Assembly (NCBI RefSeq): GCF_043290135.1
Contig: NC_134710.1
Location: 142,428,832-142,492,831 of the forward strand
DNA: 64,000 nt
Origin: Rhipicephalus microplus
Taxonomy: Eukaryota; Arthropoda; Arachnida; Ixodida; Ixodidae
Direction of reading: 5' to 3'
Part shown: piece after piece, positions 36,246 to 48,139 of the stretch
Numbering within the stretch: position 1 is the stretch's first letter
Layout of the letters: the number at the start of each line of letters is the position of its first letter
Position numbers and translations under genes: made by a program
The notes under the pieces: model-generated
What the model was told of the DNA's origin: nothing
The model's input: only the letters and a program-made list of their open reading frames with translations
The model's database searches: none

Positions 36246-38183
36246 CCTCTCTTTCCTCAACAATATTAAGAGTGTGATATGCGTGCAGTATTTAAAATGC
36301 ACTCAAAAGTAATAAAAATGAAGGAAAATATAAGACCTCAAGATAACTGCAAGAAATTGAAATTGAAACAAAAACTTGTTTCTTTTCTTTCGATGGCGAC
36401 ATCGTGTAGGATGCTGTGGAACTAATTCACGGGCTGTAAAAAAATGCTTTGACGCTTGACATTGAACCTATATGACGGCGCGCTGATGTTGCGCCCCCCA
36501 ACTGTGTCATTAACGCACTCGGCCACGAATGCCACTGAGTCACTTGCAATAAGTAAAAGTTGATCAATATAACGCTAGCATTTGAAAAACCATGTTGCAA
36601 AAACGCGTTAGGGAACAATGTTAAGCCAACTGCGGCACGTTAAAAATGTCTTCAATCGAAAGCTGAGTGTCATGGCTACGGTGCACTGACCAATAATATA
36701 ACCTGCTTAGTTTTGCTGCAGTGAACGTTTTTGTCTCGAACAAGGGGCCACTTTTTTGCCGTTTCCAAAGACTCCCATTGTACGATCTTTACCTGCTCTG
36801 GGAAAAAAATATAAGCTTACCCCAACATAATCGCTGCAGCCTTCTCGTCCGTTTGGGCAGGCGTGCTCTGTTGTCTGAGGTTTTGAACATTCACCCTCTA
36901 CACTGCATTATTCGAAAAAAACTCACTGGTTCTAATGAAAACGTGCCAGATTCGAGTCGGTACCACGAGGGGCGCTGGCTGTTGTGTCCAGAAATGCTTG
37001 ATATAATAAAGAGACAGAAATGCGTGTGTTATATTTATATTTGAACGAGTATAGTGAACTCCTAGTGGAATGTGTCGTGTGGACTTATCGTTGTGTACGA
37101 GTGTGGGGTCGAGAGTCATAGGGGTCTAGCAATGCAAGCTGACATTTTGTGATGAGGAATGGAAACCCGTCATTACTTTCGTACGAAGTTTGTTGCCTTT
37201 CGCCGCTTTCTAGAACTAGAAATAATTCGCTGCTTGCCTTTTAATATTTTATTTTATGTTATTAGGATAACCCTGTATGTGATTACTAGTGCTTATATCA
37301 TACTCTTGGCCGAGCGCCACTGTCTACATTTATATCTATTTAACAGAATATAATTACTACTTGAAAACGCCAACGAAATATTATACAGCCTTAAAGGCAG
37401 TGCCAGCCTATTCTTCAGCAGTTACAAACTTTTCAAGTCTACTTTTCATGCACTCCAATAGCACGCTATATATGTATACGCTCAACATAACATTGACATA
37501 GAAGTAGCCGATTACTTTGCAAGACAGGAGCGCGCTCCTCGTCAGTCGACATGAAACGTAAAAGTAGGGGTTGCGGACCACTTGAAAGAAAAAGTCGCAT
37601 TGAGGACACTTTGAAGCTAAAAATGTCAAAATTAACGAGACAGGAGAAGTTAAAAGAGAGAAAGGTCATCCAGGGAACTAAGCCAGCCTAAGCTCGCAAT
37701 ATTAGAAGCTGAAAACCACGCCGTTTTTTTAAATGAAAAGACAGACTTTCAAACAGTTAAGACAGAAAGGCCTTCGAGTTAAGAGTCAGTTCAAGTTGAG
37801 AGCTTGTAGGCTCTCGGGGAGTATTCTACAGTGTTGAGAAAGGGCAACAGAACCAACCACTTCGAGATAGCGCAGCAGCCTAGCATGCGATGACAAAATT
37901 CGTTTCGAAGGCAGATGCTGGTCCATTCTCAATCATATATTTATTCATTAGGCGTGATGAAGGAATTGTTAAAAAAAGAAGAGGTCTGGCCTCCTTGGTG
38001 ACCAGCTGCTGGTAATGAACTCCCTCACCAGAGAAGTATTGGCCATCCTGGTGCAGTACCTGGCCACAACCTTCTATGAATACAGCAATTAACCCTCAGT
38101 TCGTGCAGTGGCTGCGAAGCAACTGTCCAAGGTGGCGGTGAGACCTGCGACGCTGAGTAGGGTGTTAAGAGTATGTAGGTCCA

Positions 38184-39004
38184 CTAGAATCTGAATGGAG
38201 GTAATGGAGAGTATTTTAGTAAACTGCGATTCGCTGATGACATTGTCTTGATGAGGAACTCGGGAAACGAATTACAGCTCATGATTACTGACCTGGACAC
38301 GTAAAGCAGAAAAGTAGGTCTGAAAATTATTATGCGCGAAACTAAAGGAATGTGGAACAGTCTCGCAGAAAACAGCACTTTGCGATAGGTGGAGAGACGC
38401 TGGAAGTTTTAAATGAATATGTCTACTTAGGAGAGGTGGTATTCGTGGAGCCGTACTACGAGAGTGAAATAACTAGTAGAACAAGAATGAAGTGGATCTC
38501 ATTCGGCAAGCATTCTCAAATCATAAATGATAATCTGCCACTAACCCTTACGAGAAAAGTATAGTATCACAGCTACACTTTACTTACCAACGTTGCGGAA
38601 ACCTGGAGGCTTACAAAGAGAGTTCAGCTTGAATTGAGGACGACGCAGCGAGCGATCGAATGGAAACTGATAGGTGTAACCTTAAGAGTCAAGAAGACAG
38701 CAGAGTGGGTCAGAGAATAAACCGTGGTTAAATATATCATAGTTGAAATCAAGCAGAAATGAACATTAGCCGGGCACGTAGCAGGTAAGCAGGATAACCG
38801 CTAGTCATTATGGGTTTCCAGACATTACTGGATTACCAGAGAAGGAAAACAGGGGAAGGGGAGACAGAGAGTTAGGTGGGTCGATGGGAATCAAAAGTTT
38901 GCAGGTATAACGTGATAACAAAAAGCACAAGACCTGGCTGATTGGCGGATCTTGAAAAGGCCTTAGCCCTGCAGTGAGCGTAGTAAGGCTGATGATGATG
39001 ATGA
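38184..39004 (+). mobile_element. RTE/BovB-type LINE 3' part, unit 3 (array edge)
   Basis: Counterpart of 9536-10337 with RFADD kept, but with many private substitutions and small indels. It ends in a longer TGATGATGATGATGA tail, after which homology with units 1 and 2 stops. This is the right boundary of the tandem array. Confidence 0.8.
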
Positions 39005-39740
39005 TAAGAATATCCTAATTTCAGAGGGCATCCACCCCGTAGGCATCTAGTATCAAAACGCTAAGTGGGCCTAATTATCATATTAACCAAAACATTTGCC
39101 CGAATATGAGGAAGACGCCCAAAATGATTAGTGACTGTGGTCTTTTGATGCAGAGCACAAAGTCTCAGGCTGCAGACGGAAGCGGAAGGAAAAAGCATTC
39201 GCTTTGGCAAAGCCAAGCGCGAGTTGAAACGAAAACGCGAAATTGTTAATCCACATTGACACTTCTACAGCAACCGACGCATTTGTTAAGAGTTGAGGTG
39301 AATTGGCTTTTTCAGCCATCTGTATACATATTCTTCAAATCACTGATCATAGACAACGTAAGAATGAAGGCAAAGAGCTAGCGAACAAAACAAAACAAAA
39401 ACCAGGTCTGCGTGGAAAGCGCAGCAAAGTCGCAGCGAAAGCTGAAAGAGTAGCATTCCCAGAGCCTGCTGTAGACTATCTGGAACGACTAATAAAAATA
39501 CGCTTGCAAGGTACCCACTACGACATACATTGGTGTGGTGGATGATGACTATGAATAAATCTTTCTGAGCTCTTTGTAGTGATTTGGAAGCATTGAATGA
39601 CCCATTCATTATGCAATTCGTAATATTTGACACCAGGTTACAAATTATGCATTCTGTGACACCTCATTGTTAATTTACTCTTAGACCACGCTATATTTTA
39701 CTTGTTAATGTGGTTCCTTCCCGAAATAACGCCTATATAG
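39005..39740. other. Stretch with no recognised gene right of the array
   Basis: Short frames on both strands (39128-39319 minus, 39303-39545 plus) have no domain I can name. The 39303 frame has a Lys/Arg-rich middle, but that is not enough for a call. Confidence 0.4.
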
Positions 39741-40637
39741 TGGTTTTTGCAACGGGCTATCAAACACCGGCATGACTCTGTGTTGGGATGTTCAGTATTT
39801 GCTCGGGTGTCAACGTGCAACTTGTTTCTAGTGAGCAAGCTGTGGTACGTAAAGCAGGTTTTGCACTGCAGTGTAATAAGGGTACAAAAATGCGCAGAGT
39901 ACTTGCAGTTTTCATTTCGACCTCTGTCTGAAAAAAAAAAACTGAGCCGTACAAACCTCTTCAAAGAAGTACGAGAAGGTGGGCTTGGATTACCTCATTC
40001 GTATATAAAACAACTTGTCAATCGTTTTCTTTTTAGTACCTGATGTAAGGGACCTTTTTTCAGGACGGTTATATAACTAAGGTTGTTTAGAGTGTTGCCG
40101 GGATTTCTTGTGTCGTCAGAAAATGTGCAATGACCAATACAGAGTATCTAAAAGAATTTGTTTCATCATCCCACTTCCAGTCACTGCGATTTTCGTTAGA
40201 TTTCCTGACCGAAGTCAGACGTGAGAAACTGTATGAAGACGCCGTCGATATTTTACTGCCATACCATTGTATCAAAAACTATACCGTGCAGGCCCAGGAC
40301 GGGATATTCTTAAACGTGTTAATAAAATGCTTGTAACGCCAGGGGTTAAAACTTTTCTTCAACTACACACTAGTGTTTTACTCGTTAAATCAAACTTGGA
40401 GGATGAGGAATTATTAATCTGATGGGGCACACATAGGTATATTTACAATAAACTGCAAACCATTCAACACTAGTTTATAGATTGCTGGAGCAGGGAGTCT
40501 TTTTTACATATTGCAGACAAACTTAAAAAAAAACAGTTTCAGTTAGGTCCACAGTGCATTTTTTTTTCTGTTAAAAACGAGGCCAGCGTTCTTTATTATG
40601 TAGTTATCTCCTGAAGCTGCATGGTATATATCTTAAA
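39740..40637 (+). pseudogene. Tx1-like LINE A, C-terminal part of ORF2 (first segment)
   Basis: The frame reads STCNLFLVSKLWYVKQVLHC, then SRTNLFKEVREGGLGLPHSY, both typical of the post-RT region of L1/Tx1-type ORF2. Later come FVSSSHFQSLRFSLDFLTEV, LHTSVLLVKSNLEDEELL and FIDCWSRESF, which match the C-terminal region. Frameshifts and stops are frequent. The reverse transcriptase core is absent. The segment stops at the inverted repeat at 40637 and resumes at about 42430. Confidence 0.7.
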
Positions 40638-40988
40638 AGAGCACTGACATCAAATTTCAAGATCAAGATGTGCCTATATCATTCGATCGCATAGTATGTA
40701 TAGGTTTTGTTGGCCAAATTTCAATGACATCCCTCACGTCGAAGTTATTTTATTTCGACGTCAAACAGCGTAGAAAAGCCAAGCATAAAAAACAAAAAAA
40801 TTGACTGCCTTGCGACATTGACACTAGTGCTATGTGTTTGGTGTGATACATTCCACTAATACCATCCAGATTGACGATGTGCTAGTAAAGATGACGTCGA
40901 CGATCTCTGAGTGTGTTTGGAGCCGACTTCCAGCCATGCTCTCACTAGTGGCTCTCATCGCTGTGTTGAAGCGTGCGTCTGATTCATC

Positions 40989-41264
40989 GTGCCGCATCGA
41001 CTGATTTGCGTTGTGCTCCACTGCATGTGAGTACGATCATTCTCAGCGACAATATGTGCCAGAATGTCAGGGAACCGCTACGTAGTGAGAACCTGCACGT
41101 CGAGGCACTGAAAAAGCGGAAAGTGCGTGGCGTTTCATGCCTTTCCAAGCCACGAACCTCAACGCAGTCAGTTGGTTGACTTCGTACGTGCCGTTGGACA
41201 TAGGGACTTGGCGCCTGTGAAGAACAGCCGCATTTGCTCCGTTCACTTTGCGGTGATCTGCTAG
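40989..41264 (+). pseudogene. THAP-domain relic, probable P-element-like transposase N-terminus
   Basis: One frame reads CVVLHC (C-x4-C), then after two stops KCVAFHAFPSHEPQRS, then VKNSRICSVHF, the C-x2-H end. Order and spacing of FHAFP and the CSVHF end fit the C2CH THAP zinc finger. The piece between the two Cys and the FHAFP block is longer than usual and begins with GTGAGT right after the second Cys, so it may be an intron. No DDE core is seen. Confidence 0.6.
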
Positions 41265-41834
41265 AGGCTAAATTCTGTGTTGGCGAACCAGTTGAGTTTC
41301 ACTGGCAATAGGAGGCTTCTTCGAGAGGCCAGGGCTATTCCTATGGTAAGCCCTGCTTCAGCTGAAAGCAGCGATTCACTCGCCAAACATCCGCGACATG
41401 AGGTGCGCTGTTGGTTTTCCTGAGCTCCGACAGTACAGCCGGGACTGATAAATACAATTAATTTCACAGGCAGCTTGTCAAGCGAGTACCGTCGCAAATC
41501 GCGACGATACCCAATTCCAGGTCGCTGTCATCATTACTTGCTAATGTTGACCGCAACGACGGCGAGGACGACGATCTTGGCGACGAGATGCATGTCTACG
41601 CCTTCAGAGACACAGCTGGATGGCACATGCGCTCCTAGCAGACTAAACACAAGTGTGACGTCAACATTTTTTGTGAAAACGGCATTAGCTGTGCAGCAGC
41701 CTCTACGTGGCCGCGAGGTAGCGCTGCCAGAAGTAAAATTTGGTGGGCTTTTCACTCACTTTGAACTGTGTTCGATAGGGAATATGATAATCATTACTGC
41801 TACGTGCATGCATATTGAAGAAGCAACGGCGTTT

Positions 41835-42091
41835 GCATGACCAACGACACCGCGACGTACACTTTCCGCCCGGTTCTTCGGTCCTGCTGTGTTCTCCTAC
41901 CCGTCAAATTGGCTCCTGAGAAAAACTGCTTACTCGCTACACAGGTCCATACCGAGTCCTTCGTGTGGTTACTCCTGTGACATATGAAATCAGTCCTGTC
42001 GCCCCGTCGCCTTCATCTGCCCAACAGGCCACCGATATTGTACATGTTGCGCACTTGAAGCCCTACTACTCTCCTAGTGACGTCGACATTT
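41835..42091 (+). pseudogene. Ty3/gypsy pol C-terminal tail
   Basis: The frame reads RDVHFPPGSSVLLCSPTRQI, one stop, then EKLLTRYTGPYRVLRVVTPV and VHVAHLKPYYSPSDVDI, ending at TAG 42091. This is the segment after the integrase core in gypsy-like elements. GC-rich DNA up to about 42300 may be the adjoining 3' region. It lies inside the P-like element, so it is a nested or captured fragment. Confidence 0.7.
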
Positions 42092-42429
42092 AGATGCGCC
42101 GATGCGGCGCTTCTGCTGTCGGGGATTATGCTACAAGCATGCATATTGAGATGCCAGGGGGCGACGCGCGTGTGTGCCTGACGAGAAAGACGAAGGGTGG
42201 TCTCCGCTCAATCACTGGTGAACTGGGCACGCCATTACCGCTGGTTTCAAATACATCCAATCCACAGCCTCGTCGATACGGCATCTCTTCTTTTCCGTAA
42301 CAATACTACAGGTACTCATTCGTCATACAGATGTGTTTCAGGTCACGAATCGCTGCTAGGGGGTGGATAACTACTCGTTCACGCTAAAATATTGACATCA
42401 GTAAATTTCATGTCAGTGCTCTTTTAGTG

Positions 42430-42668
42430 TCTTTGAAAATCCGGATGCTGAAATGTGATCAGTGGGAGATTATTTTTCCGAATCTGTGTGTCATATTTCT
42501 TGGAGAGCTGAAGTGGCAGCAGGGTGTACCTCGGTGGATTTCACTAATGTAAGCATTGCTATGCATGTCGAAGTATTAATAATAGTCAGTTCACTTAAAA
42601 GGTCTTCTTCGGCGCATTCTCTCGCGTCTTTTTTTTCTTTTTTTGGCCTGGACTTTTTTTCTTCTTAG
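42430..42668 (+). pseudogene. Tx1-like LINE A, ORF2 end (second segment)
   Basis: The sequence resumes LINE A with VGDYFSESVCHISWRAEV and ends with VSSLKRS. These match the last codons expected for this ORF2 family. A T-rich region follows to about 42670. Confidence 0.55.
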
Positions 42669-42727
42669 TCTTTACGCCTATCTTTTTACACCTTCGACAG
42701 GAAAAGTGTATTCGTGTGCCGTGCTGA

Positions 42728-42964
42728 ATGACGCGTGCCGCTCGGTCTGCCACTTCGTCTCAGCAAAATGATTCACATAGACAAGCTAATGCTTTTACTG
42801 CCAATGTTAGGGGGCTATTGGAACGAAAAAAGCAGTATCAGCTACAGCGCCTACTTGACAATAAAAATCTTTATATCATTGCAATGCCAGAAACAAATAT
42901 AGAAAGTTAGGAAAGAACGGACCGAATGGCAAATCTTTTCATGTCGCGCTATCTTGTGTGCGTA
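42728..42964 (+). pseudogene. Tx1-like LINE B, start of ORF2 endonuclease (first segment)
   Basis: The frame starts at ATG 42728 and reads FTANVRGLLERKKQYQLQRL, then LYIIAMPETNIES, the N-terminus of an APE-type endonuclease whose Asn and Glu are catalytic positions. One stop follows. The segment is broken at about 42964 and resumes at about 48210. Confidence 0.7.
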
Positions 42965-43998
42965 TAATACCCCTGTCACACGGGCACTTAAATGTCTTTT
43001 AAGTAAGCGGTCTTTTTTCCGAAAAGGAGTTCCTGACAGCAGACACACGGCACAGAGCGAACTCCTTTTTCAGAAGCAGTCTTTTTTCGTAAGCGGCGTT
43101 CGTCGATCTCTTTTACGGCTCCGAATGAGTAGCCTCGAAACCAGTGGGCGCCAGCAATTTTCGAGTGGTGGGAAAAAAATAGTGAATGCTTATCTTTCTG
43201 TCACCAAAACTCTTTGTAAAAACAAATTTCATATCCTGCTGAAGGCGTAATGAACTTTTTTAATGGTTATTTCCTTTTTCTACTCTCGTAAGCAGCTACA
43301 ACGCGTCGGCAATATCACGTGGTGACGCTCGGTCTCGCGCCGCGCCATTTCGCACAAGCGAGGAAAGCGTGGCAGTTGTGTGTTTGCCCGTCATTCATGT
43401 GGTCCGAGTCCGAGCGTCTATGGCCAACTCCGCAGATCAAGCAGCCGGCGCCCCACGGAAAAGGCAGCGTCTGCAATGGTCGGAAGCAGACACGTTATCC
43501 TCTCCTTGGCGACTTTTGCAGCGTCTGCCTCGCTTTCCAGAGCGAGAAGGCAGGCCGTGAGGCTTGCGATCCTCGCTTTTTCTCCCGTACGGTCGCCCAT
43601 AACGTGTCGAGAGCAGCGAAAAACAAATACGGTAAATAAAAGCCCAGTGGTGCCAGACAGACTTGTGGACGTCGCTAGTTATGGGAATGCTTCCTTAACT
43701 AGTGCAACGAACTTTCACATTGGTGTTTCTTCATCTCTTATTCTTAAATTTATTTGAAGGAACGAGCAGTGCAACAAGTCTTTAATTTGTACATCGTGAT
43801 ACATCGTTTAATTTTCATTGCTTCTCTTTTAACTGCTAGCGCCACGCTTTCGCTAGCGTCTTCGAACGAAAACACTAAAAGGAGATTGTTGCTGCCGTGT
43901 GTCTGCGCCGCAAACACCTCTTTGTTAAAAGTCTTTCAACTTCGTAAAAGACCGCTTACTTAAAAGACTTTTTGCGCACCCGTGTGACACAGGTATTA
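42965..43998. mobile_element. 1.03-kb inverted-repeat DNA element inside LINE B
   Basis: The left end reads TAATACCCCTGTCACACGGG and the complement of the right end reads TAATACCTGTGTCACACGGG. A second inverted block lies just inside (TCTTTTAAGTAAGCGGTCTT on both). It looks like a non-autonomous DNA transposon. A frame at 43369-43560 contains RKRQRLQWSEADTL, which could be a transposase-associated remnant, but I cannot assign the family or the target-site duplication. Confidence 0.65.
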
Positions 43999-44030
43999 CA
44001 TGCACGTAGAACAGCTAGCAGCTTGGAAAC

Positions 44031-44430
44031 ACCGCAACCATGGTCACGGCAACTCACCTGCGACACCTTTTCGTATTGCAGGCGCTGTTATGGTCTCTCA
44101 TGCGACGACGTGCGGCCAGGTCACCCGCCGGAGGCCCTCCCGCTCCCGGTATGGATGCGCACTGCATGTAGCCCGACTTCGCCTGCTCAACCACATCACC
44201 AACGAACACAGGATACATCAAGTTTTCCGCATCAGTGCCCACAGCACGAGCCAGTGCACTGGATATCGCCACCAGCTCACGTGGCCGCAACAACTGCTGA
44301 TCTTCGAATTACGTCCTCCTCGCCACTGGAACGCATATATTCATGCAGGCCCTGCGCGGCCCCCATTGGGCTCTGCAACACCGCAACCATGGTCACGGCA
44401 ACTCACCTGCGACAGCTTTTCGTATTGCAG
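44031..44430 (+). repeat. Direct repeat in CR1-like 5' region, period 349 bp
   Basis: The block at 44031-44081 recurs at 44380-44430 with one change (CGACACC to CGACAGC). Each copy contains an ATG (44040 and 44389), and only the second leads into ORF1. It may be a repeated promoter or leader module. Confidence 0.75.
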
Positions 44431-45308
44431 GTAAAAAATCAATATTCATTGTATCCACGTTGCACTCGTTATGCGGCGCTCCTGGTGTTGCCAAGCCCTA
44501 AGTGCTGTTTAGAAATTGCAGTTGATTGTGCACATGTCATCAAACAGATATTAGCGCTGTCAGGTGACATAGAACGGAACCCAGGTCCTACCACTTGTTC
44601 CGGTGAAGCGCAAGCATCCGGTGACTTACTCCTGGTTCTTAAAGAACTCCAGTCTGGTCAAGCTTCCATGCTGCAAGAACTCAAATCTATTCAGCAGAAG
44701 CTATCCCAGAACGACAGCGCTATTAGAGAGATCAATAAAAGGCTCACTAAAATAGAAAGTGATTGCGAATCGATAATGGGCATAAAAGAGCAAATCGACG
44801 ATATCCGGTTACTTTCTGATAAAAATGCAAAAGATATAGCAACAATCAGGGTGAGATTAGACGACTCGGAAAACCGAGCGCGCCGTTCTAACCTTGTAGT
44901 TTTTTGATTCCCGGATCGCGAGCGTGAAACATGGGCGGAATCTGAGGCTTTAGTGCTGCAATTCTGCAGCAAAGAACTAAACACCACTATTGAAAATATG
45001 GAAATCGAGAGAGCCCATAGACTCGGGAAATACAATTTAAACAAAAGCCGCCCAATCATCATTAGATTTGCTCACTTTAAGACTAAAGATAAAGTTCTGT
45101 TGTGCGCCTATAAACTGAAGGGTTCCAATTACGAATATCTGAAGATTTCTCCCCCAACACACTACAAGCAAGGAAACATCCTGCTGAATTCGGAAGAGCT
45201 CAACGGCAATCGTTCAGACTTCGGCACGACAAGTTAATTGTTGGTAGCAATACTTACATGTACGACCACAATGCACAAAAGGTTGTACCGCGCCCTTTAA
45301 ACGCTTAA
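44389..45308 (+). pseudogene. CR1-like ORF1 with N-terminal 2A-like motif
   Basis: The likely start is ATG 44389. Residues 55-67 read LALSGDIERNPGP, a 2A-like sequence (D-x-E-x-N-P-G-P) that makes ribosomes skip one peptide bond before the last Pro. That would release a hydrophobic leader of about 66 aa. A coiled coil at about residues 80-165 follows, then ENRARRSNLVVF, a stop at 44905-44907 where Gly is expected, and an RNA-binding-type block (IERAHRLGKYNLNKSRPIII) to a frameshift near 45215. The shifted frame ends at TAA 45308. Motif, coiled coil and position ahead of ORF2 fit ORF1 of CR1/L2-type elements. Confidence 0.75.
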
Positions 45309-45334
45309 GCCCCAGCCATGCCACTCCGCGAAGA

Positions 45335-48139
45335 AAGTCTTTTTCCTTTTTATATACCAACATAAAAAGCATCCTTCCTAAAGCCGACACTCTTCAAAGC
45401 CTAAATAATACAATGGAGTACAATTTGTTCGCGATTACAGAGACATGGCTTAAACCTTCTATTACCGACACTGAGTTGCTACAGCATTTCCCAGATTTCG
45501 ATGTGTTTCGACGTGATTGTACTAATAAACAGGTTGGCGGCGTACTAATAGGTAGCCCTAAAGATCTTCAGTGTTGCGAAATTAAGACATCATCGTGCTT
45601 AGAAATTATGCTTGTTCTTTGTAATGCTTGTTAACCCCCCACAATCATCGGTGTTTGCTATCGTCCCCCTGGTAGTGACCCCCTTTTTGTATCTGAATTC
45701 CACGGGGCTATTCGCTCCTTAACTGAATCTTATTGAAATTTTTCGATACTGCTTTTCGGCGACTTCAATTTCCCAGCAATACCTTGGACTAACCTAGCAT
45801 GTGTCACTTCCAAAACCAGTATAGAGAGCGATTTCGTCAATTCATGTCTAACGTTTTGGACTTACGCGATTAGTCGATGAATCTACGTGGGACAGTGATA
45901 ACTCCCTTCATATTCTTGACCTTGTTCTTACTTTTGAGCCTGAAAGAGTGTCCCAGATGACGTTCCTATCAGGACTCAGTGACCACTTAGTAATCCATGT
46001 GTCCTATTCTTGTAAACTACACGATTCAACAAAAACAAGAAAAATTATAACACTGTATGATAAAGGCAATTATTCCGCTATAAACTCAGATCTCGAGCAA
46101 TTTGCTGCTTTCTTTCTTATCGACCTTTCAAAGCGTTCGGTCGAAGCTAATTGGCTGCTATTCAAAAACAAAATGTTAGATCTAATCCCCAAGCATGTGT
46201 CCACAATTACCGTAACCGAGAAAAAGCCATCCCCGTGGTTTAACATCACATTAAAATGCCTAAATAACAAAAAGAAACGACTCTTTCAATCGGCAAAGCG
46301 GTCCAATAGCGCATGTGCGTGGAACAGGTACTACGCTGCAGAAAAAGAATTCGATAAACTTGCTAACAAAGAAAAACTTTTATTTTTTTCACAAACATTG
46401 CCCGCTATGTTAAGCAAGAACCCAAAAAAATTCTGGCGCACAAATAACCCCAGTACCTTCCAACCTTTAGTACTGCACAACGATCTAAATCATCCAATTC
46501 CCGATCACGAGGCCACCGAACAACTTAACAGCTTTTTTTCTTCCGTGTCTACCGTTGAACCTGTCGATAACTTGCCTTCATTTCTTAATCTCAATCATAG
46601 TGAGATGCCGGACATCACATTCTGCTCAAACGGCATCGCAAAACTAATCGACTCACTGAAACTCACATCTTCATGCGGCATCGATGGTATCAACGCGAAA
46701 ATGCTCAAAAACACGAAATCAATTGCTAGTACACTACTCTGTCATATTTTTCAGCAGTCGCTATCATCAGGAGTGGTGCCAAAAGATTGGAGAGCAGGCA
46801 AGATTGTTCCAGTGCCCAGAAAGGTCCTTCATCTCTTTGCAGCAGTTATCGTCCCATTTCCCTTACTGGCGTTTGCTCCAAACTATTGGAGCATGTTATT
46901 TACTCTAACATCGTCAAGTTCTTAGTCAGCAATAACTATTTTCATTCCAGTCAGCACGGCTTTCGCTCAGAATTTTCATGTGACACACAACTAACTTTAT
47001 TTTATCATGATATCAGTTCCAGCCTCGACATAAATATACCTGTTGACGCCCTCTTCTTAGACTTTGACAAAGCATTCGACAAAGTCCCACATCAACGGCT
47101 ACTACTAAAGCTTTCTCGTCTCAACATTAATACAAATGTATTTAATTGGATTCGCAGTTTCCTTACCAATCGCCAACAATTTGTGCATGCTAACTTCGTC
47201 TCATCTAGCCGTTCCTCTGTAATCTCTGGTGTGCCGCAAGGTACAGTGCTCGGACCATTACTTTTTCTCATTTACATCAATGACCTTCCATTAAACATCT
47301 CTTCAAGCATTCGCCTCTTTGCAGGTGACTGCGTCGTGTACCGTCCTATAGCAAACAGCGCTGCCATTACTAGGCTTCAAAACGACCTGAATCTAATTGT
47401 ATCTTGTTGTGATAAGTGGTTAATGTCTTTAAACATAAAGAAAACTTCATTAATATCTTTTCATCGCAGGCCCCATCACCAGTCAGCAGAATAAACCATT
47501 TCCGGCACTGCAGTTTCACCCGCTGAATCACACAAATATGTCACATTTTCATGACAATGTGTCACATTTTCAAGTAACATTTCCTGGTCAGCCCACGTGA
47601 CTAACATAGCCAACTCCGCGAATTGCACTCTGGGTTTTCTACGTAGACACTTAAGACTTGCACCCCCATCAGTTAAACTAATATCGTATGTCACACTTGT
47701 TCGTCCAAAATTAGAGTATGCATGTTCTGTCTGGGATCCCCATCAATCTCACTTATCCAACATTCTCGAATCGATTCAAAACCATGCTGCGCGTTTTATC
47801 TACTCTGAATATACCTACCATTCCAGTGTTTCCAAACTTAAAACTCGTGCTCACCTTTCTAATATAGAATTACGACGTCACATATCTCGACTATGCTTTT
47901 TTCACAAATTTTATCATGCCCCCATCGAAGTTCCAACCAATCTGCAAGTCCATCGCTCATCAAGCCGCACAAACCATTCAAGCACAGTGTATCCTCCACC
48001 AGCCCAAAGCACCGCACATCTTCGCTCCTTTTTTGTGACAACCGCACGGGACTGGAATTGTCTGCCTACAACTACCGTGCACCACTCCGACCCACATCAA
48101 TTCAAGATTGCTCTCGAATCACTTTTTTTTATTCTGTAA
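45335..48139 (+). pseudogene. CR1-like ORF2: APE endonuclease and reverse transcriptase
   Basis: The endonuclease is seen as YTNIKSILPKADTLQSLNNT and LFAITETWL (about 45354-45450), then after a frameshift GDFNFPAIPW (about 45765) and LSGLSDHLVIHV (45964). Reverse transcriptase blocks are SSYRPISLTGV, LDFDKAFDKVPH, GVPQGTVLGPLLFLIYINDL and RLFAGDCVVYR. The usual FADD box is FAGD because GAT became GGT at 47324-47326, so a catalytic Asp is lost. Frameshifts occur near 45630, 45850 and 46800, and a local duplication of TGTCACATTTTCA with a stop lies near 47540. The C-terminal part, 47597-48139, is open. Confidence 0.8.

Larger units (their letters stand above)
40634..42429. mobile_element. P-element-like DNA transposon with terminal inverted repeats
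   Basis: The left end reads TTAAAAGAGCACTGACATCA and the right end complement reads CTAAAAGAGCACTGACATGA, followed by AAATTT on both, so the inverted repeats match at about 24 of 26 positions. A THAP-domain relic lies inside, and THAP DNA-binding domains are typical of P-element transposases. LINE A coding sequence flanks both sides, so this is an insertion. A gypsy pol tail sits inside. I could not see a clear target-site duplication. Confidence 0.65.

Noticed and set aside
39303..39545. Lys/Arg-rich frame that superficially recalls a nuclear basic protein
   Set aside because: No domain order or conserved residues that support a family.
43972..44907. 311-codon frame starting upstream of the CR1-like ORF1
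   Set aside because: The part before 44389 runs through the neighbouring DNA element edge and the repeated leader; the ATG at 44389 fits ORF1 better.
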